From: Arcanobacterium wilhelmae
GTDB lineage: Bacteria > Actinomycetota > Actinomycetes > Actinomycetales > Actinomycetaceae
Length of the DNA: 64,000 bases
Direction of reading: 5' to 3'
NCBI RefSeq assembly: GCF_029632765.1
Contig: NZ_CP121247.1
Coordinates: 1,860,001 to 1,924,000 of the forward strand
Notes under the pieces: model-generated
What the model was told of the DNA's origin: nothing
Databases searched by the model: none
What the model saw: only the letters and a program-made list of their open reading frames with translations
Part shown: one piece after another, positions 1 through 8,228 of the stretch
Position numbering within the stretch: position 1 is the stretch's first letter
How the letters are laid out: each line of letters opens with the position of its first letter
Translations under genes and position numbers: made by a program

Positions 1-451
1 TGAGGAACTGCGGCGAAAGCTTCCAGTGCACGCACACCGGGATGTCGTAGGCCCAGATCGGCAGATCGGTGGCCTCGTGCAACGCCTTGAAGTGGCGGTA
101 CACATCCTCCTCGCCCTGCAACACGTAGAAAGGTGCGGTGGCAACGATGCCGTCCACGCCGAACTTCTCGGCCTGCTTGATGTGCTCGATCACGCGCTCG
201 GTCTCGGTGTCGATCACGCCAGCGAGGATCGGCACGCGGCCAGCCACGATACGTGTGGCCTCGCGCAGGATCTCCTCGCGGCGAGCCGACGTCGAGAACG
301 CCACCTCACCCGTGGAGCCCAGCACGAACAGGCCATCGATGCCTGCCTCGATCATGCGATTGATCGAACGCTCGAGCGATGCGACGTCGAGTTCCTTGTT
401 CTTGAGCGGGATTGCCAGCGGCGGCACAACGCCGCTAATCGGCTTAGTCAT
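1..451 (-). CDS. DapA/NanA-family aldolase (probable N-acetylneuraminate lyase), 3' part missing
   Basis: Only the first 150 residues are in the window; the gene runs off the left edge. The protein starts MTKPISGVVPPLAIPL and has the family's GSTGEV loop near residue 45 (the GTTGE motif that binds the pyruvate carboxylate). A YDIP segment near residue 135 matches the Y-N-[VI]-P tyrosine loop of the dihydrodipicolinate synthase/N-acetylneuraminate lyase superfamily. The catalytic lysine lies beyond the edge. A strong AAGGAG ribosome site precedes the ATG. It is the last visible gene of the transporter operon, 12 bases after the ATPase gene. With a FadR-type regulator and a GH33 sialidase-like gene nearby, N-acetylneuraminate lyase is the best guess, but another DapA-family aldolase cannot be excluded. 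Confidence 0.85.
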   Translation of the reverse strand, partial: MTKPISGVVPPLAIPLKNKELDVASLERSINRMIEAGIDGLFVLGSTGEVAFSTSARREEILREATRIVAGRVPILAGVIDTETERVIEHIKQAEKFGVDGIVATAPFYVLQGEEDVYRHFKALHEATDLPIWAYDIPVCVHWKLSPQFL

Positions 452-463
452 TGCTCTTTCTCC

Positions 464-1264
464 TTAAAGAGTGGGGTGAAGTAGAGAGGGGGCTGCGCCA
501 AGAAGCTTCTTGGTGTAGTCGTCCTTGGGGTTGGTGAGGAGCTCATGGGCGGGCCCCTCCTCCACGATCTGGCCGTGGTTCATCACCGCGATGCGATCGG
601 AAATGTACCGGACGGTCTGGATATCGTGCGAGATGAAGACCATCGCGAGGCCCAGTTCCTTCTTGAGGTCCATCAAGAGGTTGAGGATCTGTGCGCGAAC
701 CGAAACGTCGAGCGCCGACGTCGGCTCATCCGCGATGATCGCTTTCGGCTCGAGCGCAAGCGCACGGGCAATCGCCACGCGCTGGCGCTGGCCGCCGGAG
801 AGCTGGCCGGGCAAGGCATCGAGCGCCGACGTCGGCAAACCCACCACGGAGATGAGCTCGCGGACGCGAGCTGCACGCGACGTTTCGTCGCCGATACCGT
901 GCACGCGCAGCGGATCCGCGAGCTGGTCGGCAACCGTCATGCGCGGGTTGAGCGCCGTGGCCGGATCCTGGAAGACGACGGAGACCACGCGGCCAATCTT
1001 GCGGCGATCAGCTGCGCTGCGCTTCGTCACCTCCTCGCCGTTGAAGAACACCTTGCCGGCGGTTGCCGGCTGCAGGCCGATCATCACGTTCGCCATGGTG
1101 GACTTGCCCGAACCGGACTCGCCCACGATGCCAACAGTCTGGCCGGGCATCACCTGGATGTTCACGCCGCGCACCGCGCGCACCTTGTTCGGGCGGAAAA
1201 TCGAGCCCGTGCGGGTACGGAACGTCACTTCGACGTCGCGCAGGTCAATGATCGGAGTGGTCAT
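464..1264 (-). CDS. Oligopeptide-family ABC transporter ATP-binding protein (DppF/OppF-like; putative sialic acid uptake)
   Basis: This 266-residue ABC ATPase has Walker A GESGSGKST near residue 50, signature LSGGQRQR near 155, and Walker B ending ADEPTSALD near 180 followed by the H-loop FISHD. It is the second nucleotide-binding subunit of a DppF/OppF-type importer. Its ATG overlaps the TGA of the upstream permease-ATPase fusion (ATGA), with AAGGAGG ahead, so the two are translationally coupled. It lacks the common OppF C-terminal extension and ends soon after the core domain. The substrate is inferred from the operon. Importers of this family transport sialic acid in some bacteria (SatABCD-type), which fits the downstream aldolase. 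Confidence 0.9.
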   Translation of the reverse strand: MTTPIIDLRDVEVTFRTRTGSIFRPNKVRAVRGVNIQVMPGQTVGIVGESGSGKSTMANVMIGLQPATAGKVFFNGEEVTKRSAADRRKIGRVVSVVFQDPATALNPRMTVADQLADPLRVHGIGDETSRAARVRELISVVGLPTSALDALPGQLSGGQRQRVAIARALALEPKAIIADEPTSALDVSVRAQILNLLMDLKKELGLAMVFISHDIQTVRYISDRIAVMNHGQIVEEGPAHELLTNPKDDYTKKLLGAAPSLLHPTL

Positions 1265-3339
1265 CGTGCGTCCTCCTTCGAGTTGGCCGCCAACGTTGCC
1301 GCGACGGCGGCGTCGGCACTATCCGTAACCCCCGGCTTGGGCGGGATCGCGGCGTACACGTGGTGGTTGCCCACCTTCGTCAGGACCGGACGAATCTCTT
1401 CGCCGTAGCCTGGGTGCGAGGAGCGCGGAGCGAATCGGTCGCCGTCTGGGAAGTCCTTCGGGCTTGGAACCGTGCCGGGCACCTGGTGGAGGCGGCCCGA
1501 GCCAGCCTCGATCGAGAGAACAGCGCCGAGCAGGCCGCGGGTGTACTCGTGGGTCGGGTGGATCAAGAGCTCCGACGTCGGCGCCTGCTCCACAACCTGG
1601 CCCGCGTACATCACCGTGATCTTGTGGGCGACTTCCGCAACCAGCGCGAGATCGTGGGAAACGAACACCATCGCGAAGCCGAGCTTCTCGCGCAGGGAGT
1701 TGAGCAGTTCAACAACCTGCTTCTGCACGGTCACGTCGAGTGCCGTTGTCGGCTCGTCGGCGATGATCAGCTTCGGGTCGCGGGTCAAAGCCATGGCGAT
1801 GAGCACGCGCTGGCGCTGGCCGCCCGAAAGCTCGTGCGGGTAGGACTCGAGGGTGCGCTTCGGATCCAGGCCCACCAGCTCGAGCAGTTCCTCGGCGGAG
1901 CGGGTGCCGCCACGCGAGGTGAGCTGCTTCATCTGAGCCTTGATCAGCATGGCCGGGTTCAGCGAGGACAGCGCGTCCTGGTAGATCATGGCCAGCTCGT
2001 TGCCGAGGAGCTTCTGGCGCTCGTCGGCCTTCATCTTCAAAAGGTCCTTGCCCTGGTAGAGGATCTCGCCTTCGAACTTGGCTCGCGGATCGATCAGGCC
2101 CATGATTGTGAGAGCGGTGATCGACTTTCCACAGCCCGATTCGCCCACGAGGCCCATCGTCTCGTTCGGGGAGACCGAGAACGAGACGTTGTCCACCACC
2201 GCGACGTCGCCGTGGCGCGGGAAGCGGATCGAGAGGTTCTTGACCTCCAGGAGCGGGGTCTTGGTGGGATCGTACTGGAAACGATCGTGGCGTTGCGTTT
2301 CGATTGCGGCGAGCGCGTCCAGGCGCTGCTGGAGCGACTCGGCTTGCGCCTCGTACGCCTTGCGCGGGTCCAGCAGAAGACGGTCAGCTTCGCGGTCCGA
2401 GTTCTTCGACACCAGCTCAACAGCCGCCGACGACGGCGACGCCACCATTGCATCCGTGATACCTTCCGAGAGAATGTTCAGGCACAGCACCGTGATCATG
2501 ATGAGCACGCCCGGGAAGAACGCCGTCCACCAGTAGCCGAGCAGAACCGACAGGTTCGACGATGCCTCGGAAAGCACGTTGCCCCAGGTCGGAACCATCG
2601 TGGCCTGGAGGCCGGAACCGATGAAGGTCAGCGATGCTTCGAGGATGATCGCGTCGGCCACAAGAACCGTGGCGAAAACGAGCACCGGAGCCGCGGTGTT
2701 GCGGGCCACGTGGCGGATCAGGATCCACGGTGCGCGGGCGCCAGCCACCACAACTGCACGAACATAGTCCTCACCGTAGGCGGCCATCACGTTTGCACGA
2801 ACAATACGTGCCAGCTGCGGGGTGTAAACGAACGCGATCGAGCAGATGATCACTGTGACCAGGCCCCACACGTTCTTCGGATCGAAGATGCGCGAGAACA
2901 CGAGCACCGTGACCGCAGCCATTGCGATACCCGGAACAGCCATGATGATGTCCAGGATTCGCATGATCACTTCAGAGATCGACTTGCGAACAACCGCCGC
3001 GATCGAGCCGATGATCGTGCCAAGCACGAGGGCAATGAGCATCGCGAAAATACCGATCGCGAACGAGTAGATTCCGCCATTGAGGATGCGGGAGAACACG
3101 TCACGGCCCGCGTGGTCCGTGCCGAACCAGAACTGACCCGACGGCGGCTGCCACTTCTGCCCCACCGGCGTCGCCGGATCGTACGGAGCAATCGGGAACA
3201 GGTAGGCGATCACGGAAATCGTGGCAACGACTGCCAGCACAACCATCGAGATTCGTGCCCCCACCGACATGTGGGAGATGCGTGAGAAGCGGGCCTTCTT
3301 TGCCGTTACTTTCTCAAGCTTTTCTTTGTTGGTCATCAT
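1261..3339 (-). CDS. Fused ABC permease + ATPase (DppC-DppD fusion)
   Basis: This 692-residue protein joins two subunits. Residues 1-300 form a DppC-type inner-membrane permease with several transmembrane helices and the EAA-like loop around GARAPWILIRH. Residues 350-692 form an ABC ATPase with Walker A GESGCGKS near 400, LSGGQRQR and ADEPTTALD, plus the oligopeptide-type C-terminal region. A linker rich in charged residues (about 300-350) connects them. Such fusions occur in actinobacterial peptide/nickel-type importers. The start lies 6 bases after the upstream permease gene, with two adjacent ATGs (3339 or 3336). The first is chosen, but the second would give better spacing from the upstream GAGG. 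Confidence 0.92.
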   Translation of the reverse strand: MMTNKEKLEKVTAKKARFSRISHMSVGARISMVVLAVVATISVIAYLFPIAPYDPATPVGQKWQPPSGQFWFGTDHAGRDVFSRILNGGIYSFAIGIFAMLIALVLGTIIGSIAAVVRKSISEVIMRILDIIMAVPGIAMAAVTVLVFSRIFDPKNVWGLVTVIICSIAFVYTPQLARIVRANVMAAYGEDYVRAVVVAGARAPWILIRHVARNTAAPVLVFATVLVADAIILEASLTFIGSGLQATMVPTWGNVLSEASSNLSVLLGYWWTAFFPGVLIMITVLCLNILSEGITDAMVASPSSAAVELVSKNSDREADRLLLDPRKAYEAQAESLQQRLDALAAIETQRHDRFQYDPTKTPLLEVKNLSIRFPRHGDVAVVDNVSFSVSPNETMGLVGESGCGKSITALTIMGLIDPRAKFEGEILYQGKDLLKMKADERQKLLGNELAMIYQDALSSLNPAMLIKAQMKQLTSRGGTRSAEELLELVGLDPKRTLESYPHELSGGQRQRVLIAMALTRDPKLIIADEPTTALDVTVQKQVVELLNSLREKLGFAMVFVSHDLALVAEVAHKITVMYAGQVVEQAPTSELLIHPTHEYTRGLLGAVLSIEAGSGRLHQVPGTVPSPKDFPDGDRFAPRSSHPGYGEEIRPVLTKVGNHHVYAAIPPKPGVTDSADAAVAATLAANSKEDAR

Positions 3340-3345
3340 TTTGCC

Positions 3346-4296
3346 TCACACCGACCTAATACGCGGGTTAATGAGCAGGTAAAGCACGTCCACGATCACG
3401 TTCACCACAATGAACGACACCGCCACAACGAGCGCTCCACCCTGGACCAGGCTCACCCAGTTCTGCTGGATGCCCTTAATCAGGAGCTGGCCCATTCCGT
3501 TAATTCCGAAGATGATCTCGATGACCACCGCGCCACCCATGAGGTATCCCACTCGCAGGCCGAGAACCGTGACCGGCGTGATCAGCGCGTTGCGTAGCAC
3601 GTTGCGGGAAATCACCACAGCCTTGGGGATTCCAGCGCCGAGAGCGGTACGCACGTAATCGCGGTCGAGTTCCTCCACCATCGAGGTACGAACAACGCGG
3701 GTCATCTGGCCGATTACCGGAACAGCAAGCGCGACGGCGGGGAGCAGCAGGCGAAGGAACCAGCCGCCGAAATCGACCGTCATTGCGGGTAGCGCGCCCG
3801 AAACAGGGAGTGTACCCACGAAGGCGATCACGAGGAGGGCAGCGAGCCAGAACGACGGCGTACCGATGAAGATTACCGACAGCACGCGGATGAGCTGATC
3901 AGGCCAGCGATCGCGGTAAAGTGCCGCGAGAACGCCAAGCGGGAACGCAAACACGACGGCGATGATCAGACCGAGGAACGTGAGCTGGAGGGTGACGGGG
4001 AGCGCCTGTGCTACCCAGTCCGACACATGGTTAGCGCCGCCAACACCGTACGTGCCGAGATCGCCCTGGACCATTCCCGCGAGGTAGCGGAAGTACTGAA
4101 CAAAGAACGGATCGTTCAAGCCGTTGGCAGCTCGGTATGCTTCGAGAGCATCGGGGGTAGCTGTTTCACCGAGGGCCGAGTAGGCCGGATCGATGGGCGA
4201 GAGCGACATGATGAAGAAAACGAGGAACGACACGCCAATCACCATGATGGGGAAGGCAAGGAGGCGTCGTCCTAAAAGCCTGAGAAGGTTATTCAC
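3346..4296 (-). CDS. Oligopeptide-family ABC permease (DppB-like)
   Basis: This 316-residue integral membrane permease has an N-terminal signal-anchor helix followed by the SPxDPA motif near residue 40, typical of DppB/OppB proteins. Five further hydrophobic segments follow, with an EAA-type loop around VRTALGAGIPKAVV. The start is placed at GTG 4296, not the in-frame ATG 30 bases upstream, because AAGGAG sits 7 bases before this GTG. It partners the DppC-DppD fusion. A perfect GC hairpin separates it from the binding-protein gene, which probably sets transporter subunits below binding protein in amount. Confidence 0.92.
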   Translation of the reverse strand: MNNLLRLLGRRLLAFPIMVIGVSFLVFFIMSLSPIDPAYSALGETATPDALEAYRAANGLNDPFFVQYFRYLAGMVQGDLGTYGVGGANHVSDWVAQALPVTLQLTFLGLIIAVVFAFPLGVLAALYRDRWPDQLIRVLSVIFIGTPSFWLAALLVIAFVGTLPVSGALPAMTVDFGGWFLRLLLPAVALAVPVIGQMTRVVRTSMVEELDRDYVRTALGAGIPKAVVISRNVLRNALITPVTVLGLRVGYLMGGAVVIEIIFGINGMGQLLIKGIQQNWVSLVQGGALVVAVSFIVVNVIVDVLYLLINPRIRSV

Positions 4297-4329
4297 TGAA
4301 ATACTCCTTGACCGCAGGAGGGCCATGTG

Positions 4330-4360
4330 CCGAGGGGCGGGCGGAGCGCCCGCCCCTCGG
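4330..4360 (-). terminator. Intercistronic GC hairpin between binding protein and permease genes
   Basis: Two 14-base arms (4330-4343 and 4347-4360) pair perfectly around a 3-base loop, just after the binding-protein stop codon. There is no T-run on the minus strand. It is more likely a partial attenuator or 3' stabiliser of the binding-protein message than a full terminator. A similar hairpin occupies the same place in the sugar ABC operon at 26930-26958. Confidence 0.8.
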
Positions 4361-4378
4361 GCTTAAATGGTGCGCGGC

Positions 4379-5947
4379 TTACTTGAGGCCGACGCCGATG
4401 GTCTGAAGACCAGTGGATGCAATCGGCTTGAATCCGGTGATCTTGCCTTCGTTCCATGCGGTGAGCATGTTGCGGTGGAAGAGCGGGTAGGTCACAGCCT
4501 GCTCGGAGAGCAGATCCTGAGCCTCACCCCACTTCGCCTTGGCGTCATCACCAGTTGCCTGGTTCGCAGCCTTGATCAGCTCCTGGAGCTTGCCCCACGA
4601 AGCCGGATCCGACTCCTTCCAGTGCGAGCGCTTCTGGGTCCACACGTTGTCGGCGTTCCACCATTCGATGATGATGCCAGGATCGGTGCCGAACACGGAC
4701 GGATCGCCCGGTGCGAGAATGACGTCGTAGGTCGGGTTATCCACGTCTGCAACGTTCGCGTAGACGTCTGCCGATGCCATCGACTTCACGGCAACCTTCA
4801 CGCCAGCAGCCTCAAGATCCTGCTTGATCTGCGGGATGAGGTTGGTGACCCACGGGTGATCCGTAGTGGTCAGCGTGATCGAGAGATCCTTCACGCCGTT
4901 CTTGGCCAGGAGCTCCTTGGCTTTGTTCACGTCGTAATCGAACTGGACCTTCGCCTTCTTGTAGGCCGGGTTAGCCTCCGGAAGGAACGAGGTGGCCGGC
5001 TTTGCCTGGCCGTCCATTGCGGTATCCACGAGCTTCTGGGTGTTGATCGCGTAGTGGAGTGCCTGACGAACCTCAGCCTTGTCGAACGGAGCCTTGGTGG
5101 TGTTGAACATCAGGAACGGGTTGCCGTAGCCCGGAACCGCCTCAACCTTCCAGCCAGCGCCCTCGAGCTGGGCCTTCGCCGACGCCGGAACGGCTTCCAT
5201 CGCATCGATCGTGCCGCCAACAGCAGCGGAGAGGCGTGCTGAATCGTCCTTCAGAGCCTGGTACTTGAGCTCGGCAACGGTGGCCTTCTTATCGCCGTTG
5301 TAGTTCGGGTTCGGAACGAGCTTAACTTCGGTGGGGGTGACCGAATCGTACATGTACGGGCCGGTACCCACGGGCTTTGCCTTCAGCGCTTCTTCATCCG
5401 AGCCATCCGGAACAACCTTCACGGAAACGAAGCGAGCCTTGAGGTTCTCGAAGGGGTACTTGAGCTTGACGGTGACCGTCTTCGGATCCTTCTCCGCAAC
5501 CGAATCCACGAAGCCGAAGAACTGCTTGTAGATCGACTTGTCAGCCGTTGCACGCTTGTAGGAGGACACAACATCCTTCGAAGTGACGTCCTTGCCATCC
5601 GAGAACTTCGCACCATCACGCAAGGTGATTTCGTATTCGGTATCCGAGACCTTTGTCGGATCCCCAGCTGCGAGCGCTGCTCGGGTGGAGTAATCCGACA
5701 TGTCGAACTCGTACAGACCCTCGAGGACCGACCAGTTCACACCCATTGCGAGTGCGGAGGTAGTGATCGGGCCGTAATCGGTGGTCTCATATGCGGCACC
5801 AACCGTGATCGCGCCGGAAGCTGCGCCACCAGAACCTGCGGCTGCGCCGCCGCCGTTCGAGGTAGTGCCGCCGCCACATGCCGACAGAGCGAGCGCGGTT
5901 GCTGCAAGTACTGCGGAAGCCTGAGCCGTACGCTTTGTAATACGCAT
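4379..5947 (-). CDS. Oligopeptide-family solute-binding lipoprotein (putative sialic acid receptor)
   Basis: This 522-residue extracytoplasmic receptor belongs to SBP family 5 (DppA/OppA-like). The mature protein begins at the lipobox LSAC near residue 20, followed by a glycine/serine-rich linker. Typical family segments such as LRDGAKFSDGKDVTS and GTGPYMYDS are visible. The start is the ATG at 5947, giving MRITKRTAQ; a longer in-frame start (5986) would put 13 charged residues before the signal peptide and lie on the regulator's operator side. GGAAAGAG precedes the chosen ATG. It is the first gene of the transporter/aldolase operon and shares its promoter region with the divergent GntR gene. 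The ligand is inferred. Confidence 0.92.
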   Translation of the reverse strand: MRITKRTAQASAVLAATALALSACGGGTTSNGGGAAAGSGGAASGAITVGAAYETTDYGPITTSALAMGVNWSVLEGLYEFDMSDYSTRAALAAGDPTKVSDTEYEITLRDGAKFSDGKDVTSKDVVSSYKRATADKSIYKQFFGFVDSVAEKDPKTVTVKLKYPFENLKARFVSVKVVPDGSDEEALKAKPVGTGPYMYDSVTPTEVKLVPNPNYNGDKKATVAELKYQALKDDSARLSAAVGGTIDAMEAVPASAKAQLEGAGWKVEAVPGYGNPFLMFNTTKAPFDKAEVRQALHYAINTQKLVDTAMDGQAKPATSFLPEANPAYKKAKVQFDYDVNKAKELLAKNGVKDLSITLTTTDHPWVTNLIPQIKQDLEAAGVKVAVKSMASADVYANVADVDNPTYDVILAPGDPSVFGTDPGIIIEWWNADNVWTQKRSHWKESDPASWGKLQELIKAANQATGDDAKAKWGEAQDLLSEQAVTYPLFHRNMLTAWNEGKITGFKPIASTGLQTIGVGLK

Positions 5948-5967
5948 AGGTTTCTCTTTCCTCTCCA

Positions 5968-6023
5968 TTGAGTCTGACGGAGACATCCTCCATCACGTAT
6001 ACTCAGAGTATGTTGTCAGACAA
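5968..6023. promoter_or_regulatory. Divergent promoter/operator between binding-protein operon and GntR regulator
   Basis: The site TTGTCAGACAA (6013-6023) is a perfect palindrome and fits the FadR/GntR operator form TNGTNNNACNA exactly. The related half GTCTGAC lies at 5972, about 43 bases away. A second palindrome, ATACTCAGAGTAT, spans 5999-6011. On the plus strand TATACT (5998-6003) is a good -10 with CTGACG 18 bases upstream, placing the transcript start at the GntR ATG (6010). On the minus strand TTGTCT followed 16 bases later by TATACG is a plausible promoter for the transporter operon. A bound regulator would cover both promoters. Confidence 0.65.
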
Positions 6024-6816
6024 ATCATTGCAAGCCGCAGTCGATGCAATTTCGACCACTTCCAAAGAACGCAGTGAGCAACAGCCCTCTGCACAGAATC
6101 GGTCAACGGAGACCATGGATTCGATCAAGGCCTACATCCTGTCCCACCGTCTCCAGCCGGGTGACCCACTCCCCACCGAAGCAGAGCTGTGCTCCTACCT
6201 CGGCGTCTCACGCTCCTCTGTCCGCGAAGCGCTACGCAAACTCGAAGCGCTCGACATCATCGGCGTGCGCCAAGGCCGCGGAACCTTCGTCGGGAAAATG
6301 TCTCTCCAGCCGCTCGTCAACACGCTCGTGCTCCGAAACGCACTCGAAAACACGGATACAGAACGCGGACGCAACGCCCTGTCCGACGTCGTCGCCACCC
6401 GGCGCGCACTCGACCGCGGAATCGCCTCGGAACTCGTTGCGGCCCTCGCCGGCACCCACAACCCCGAACTCCACGACATCGTCACGCAGATGGAAGAAAA
6501 ATCCGCCCGAGGCGAGCGCTACCTCGAAGAAGATATCGCCTTCCACTCTGCGCTCCTCGAAACTGTCGGAAACGAACTCCTTTCCCAGCTCACGTCCGCG
6601 ATGTGGCTCGTCCACCAGGCGATCATCCCGCACCTGTCGGCGCCCACCAGCCCCGAGCTACTCCACACCGCTCACGCCCACGCGCTCATGCTCGACGCGG
6701 CCGAAGCCGGCGATGTCGAAGCCTACCTCGAGGCACTCGAAGCGCACTACGCGCCACTGGACAAGCTTGTGCACGAGGAGCCGCGGGCCGCCGACGAGCC
6801 AGAAGAGGCGAAGTAG
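6010..6816 (+). CDS. GntR-family regulator, FadR/FCD subfamily (putative sialic acid repressor)
   Basis: This 268-residue protein has a GntR winged helix at about residues 35-100 (PGDPLPTEAELCSYLGVSRS, then REALRKLEALDI) followed by an all-helical FCD ligand domain. The start is set at ATG 6010 because a TATACT -10 lies exactly where a leaderless transcript would begin; no Shine-Dalgarno is visible. An upstream TTG (5968) and an internal ATG (6115) are alternatives. The intergenic region contains a FadR-type palindrome, so autoregulation and control of the divergent transporter operon are likely. The effector is inferred to be a sialic acid or catabolite. Confidence 0.9.
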   Translation: MLSDKSLQAAVDAISTTSKERSEQQPSAQNRSTETMDSIKAYILSHRLQPGDPLPTEAELCSYLGVSRSSVREALRKLEALDIIGVRQGRGTFVGKMSLQPLVNTLVLRNALENTDTERGRNALSDVVATRRALDRGIASELVAALAGTHNPELHDIVTQMEEKSARGERYLEEDIAFHSALLETVGNELLSQLTSAMWLVHQAIIPHLSAPTSPELLHTAHAHALMLDAAEAGDVEAYLEALEAHYAPLDKLVHEEPRAADEPEEAK

Positions 6817-6883
6817 TGGGCCCGTGGCTGGCAGGAACACGGCCGCCGGTTCGGCGGGAACCCGTGAACGTTTGGTGAGTCTG

Positions 6884-8074
6884 CTACTCGGCCAGCACCA
6901 CTGTGACCTGCCACAATGCGGCGTCGCGCTCGAACACCACAAGGAGGTGGCCGCTCGGCAGCCAGGCCGCGTCGCAATAGCCGAACGGGCTATCGCCAAG
7001 ATCAAGGACGCGCTCCGCGCGCCAGCCACCAGCGTTCGAAATCCGCTCAATCGCGCCATTTTCTCGGGATGAGGGCGAGCCGGGGTGAAGGAACAGCTCG
7101 CCAAGTTGCTTGGCGTTACACCCCGGGTCGGGAAGTTCAAGTGGCGCTGGCTCACTGAAGCGAACACCGTCGCGCGAGCGCGCCAGAAAACGCACGCCCG
7201 AACCACGCCCCGCGAAACCCTGCACCCGGAAGTTCGCCCACACCTCATTGCCGACCACAGCGAGGGTCGTTTCGTCGAGCAGGACACCCGGCGCAGTGAT
7301 TGGCTCAGCGATGTGAGCGATGCGCGTGCCATCGAAATGCACAATCACCACGCCTGTTCGCTCGCCCCATCGCGCAACGTACGGAACCAGGACACGGCCG
7401 GCGAACTCGATTGTGGAACCAGAAGTGGCAAAGATCGCGTCCGCGCCGGTTGCCGCATAAAGTTCGGCCGAAATGTTGCGATGCTCGAGGACATCCGGCG
7501 TCGCACCGAATGCAACCCACGGCTCGAGTTGCTCGCCGCCGGCGCGCGATTCGAAGTAGCCCACGGACTCGGTAGAACCGTATGCGAGGAAAATTCCGCG
7601 TGATGTGGCGCAAACGGCGGCGTCCGAGGCGATCGGCGCAGGCATCGAAACTGGCTCCGGATCGGACCACAAACCGGCCGATACTTCACTTCCCTGCAAT
7701 TTCGCCAACTTATTTCGGCCTTTACCTCTATATAGAGGGTGAGAAGCGAAAAAGGTTGGCGAAAAATCATCCACGCTGAGTACACCGCACTCATGGGATG
7801 GGAATTGCGATAACTGCGGAGCCGCTTGATGCGAAATTTCGGCGCTCATGTGGGCGATCCAATTGGGGTTCGGCAGATCTGAGGCGAGCGTAGTGCCGAT
7901 AAAATCTGCGCCCGATCCGCTCGCCGGAGCTGGACGGACGTCGAAAAACAGGTGAGCTCGGCCGCCTACAACCGCGAGCGCGGGGATCCTCAGCTCGCCA
8001 ATCCGTTCCCCCGCTACAGAGCCCTTCCAGGGCGCAACGATCTGCGCCGGCTCGCTCACAATCCGAAACTCCAC
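6884..8074 (-). CDS. GH33-type sialidase-like protein without signal peptide
   Basis: This 396-residue predicted beta-propeller has features of exo-alpha-sialidases: RIPAL at residues 29-33 (first catalytic arginine), D45-x-R47 in the FDVRP segment (acid/base region), E268 in LDETT, R283 in NFR, an Asp-box-like SRDGVRFSE at 300-308, and Y366 in GYCDA matching the nucleophile tyrosine segment YSD. There is no signal peptide, membrane segment or sorting signal, so it should act in the cytoplasm. The start is GTG 8074 because AAAGGGA lies 6 bases upstream. It is convergent with the GntR gene and close to the putative sialic acid transporter. Assignment is by motif; a non-hydrolytic or different glycosidase role is possible. 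Confidence 0.75.
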   Translation of the reverse strand: MEFRIVSEPAQIVAPWKGSVAGERIGELRIPALAVVGGRAHLFFDVRPAPASGSGADFIGTTLASDLPNPNWIAHMSAEISHQAAPQLSQFPSHECGVLSVDDFSPTFFASHPLYRGKGRNKLAKLQGSEVSAGLWSDPEPVSMPAPIASDAAVCATSRGIFLAYGSTESVGYFESRAGGEQLEPWVAFGATPDVLEHRNISAELYAATGADAIFATSGSTIEFAGRVLVPYVARWGERTGVVIVHFDGTRIAHIAEPITAPGVLLDETTLAVVGNEVWANFRVQGFAGRGSGVRFLARSRDGVRFSEPAPLELPDPGCNAKQLGELFLHPGSPSSRENGAIERISNAGGWRAERVLDLGDSPFGYCDAAWLPSGHLLVVFERDAALWQVTVVLAE

Positions 8075-8228
8075 GCCAGTTCCCTTTCTTCGAATACGAT
8101 GTGGCACCACCGGGGTCGGTACCACCCGCCGTACACACTGAGCGACGCTCGGCATACCGACCACTGAATACACACGTCACACCGCTGGTCAGCCTGCGCA
8201 ACTCCCAACCGATGGTCGCGATCCCCGT

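Noticed and set aside
1360..3285. 641-residue open frame on the plus strand opposite the permease-ATPase fusion
   Set aside because: It is antisense to a clear ABC gene, has a His/Arg-rich composition typical of a GC-biased shadow frame, and no ribosome site.
6044..7072. 342-residue frame overlapping the GntR gene
   Set aside because: It is Ser/Pro/Arg-rich, in the +1 frame of a clear FadR-type regulator, and crosses its stop.
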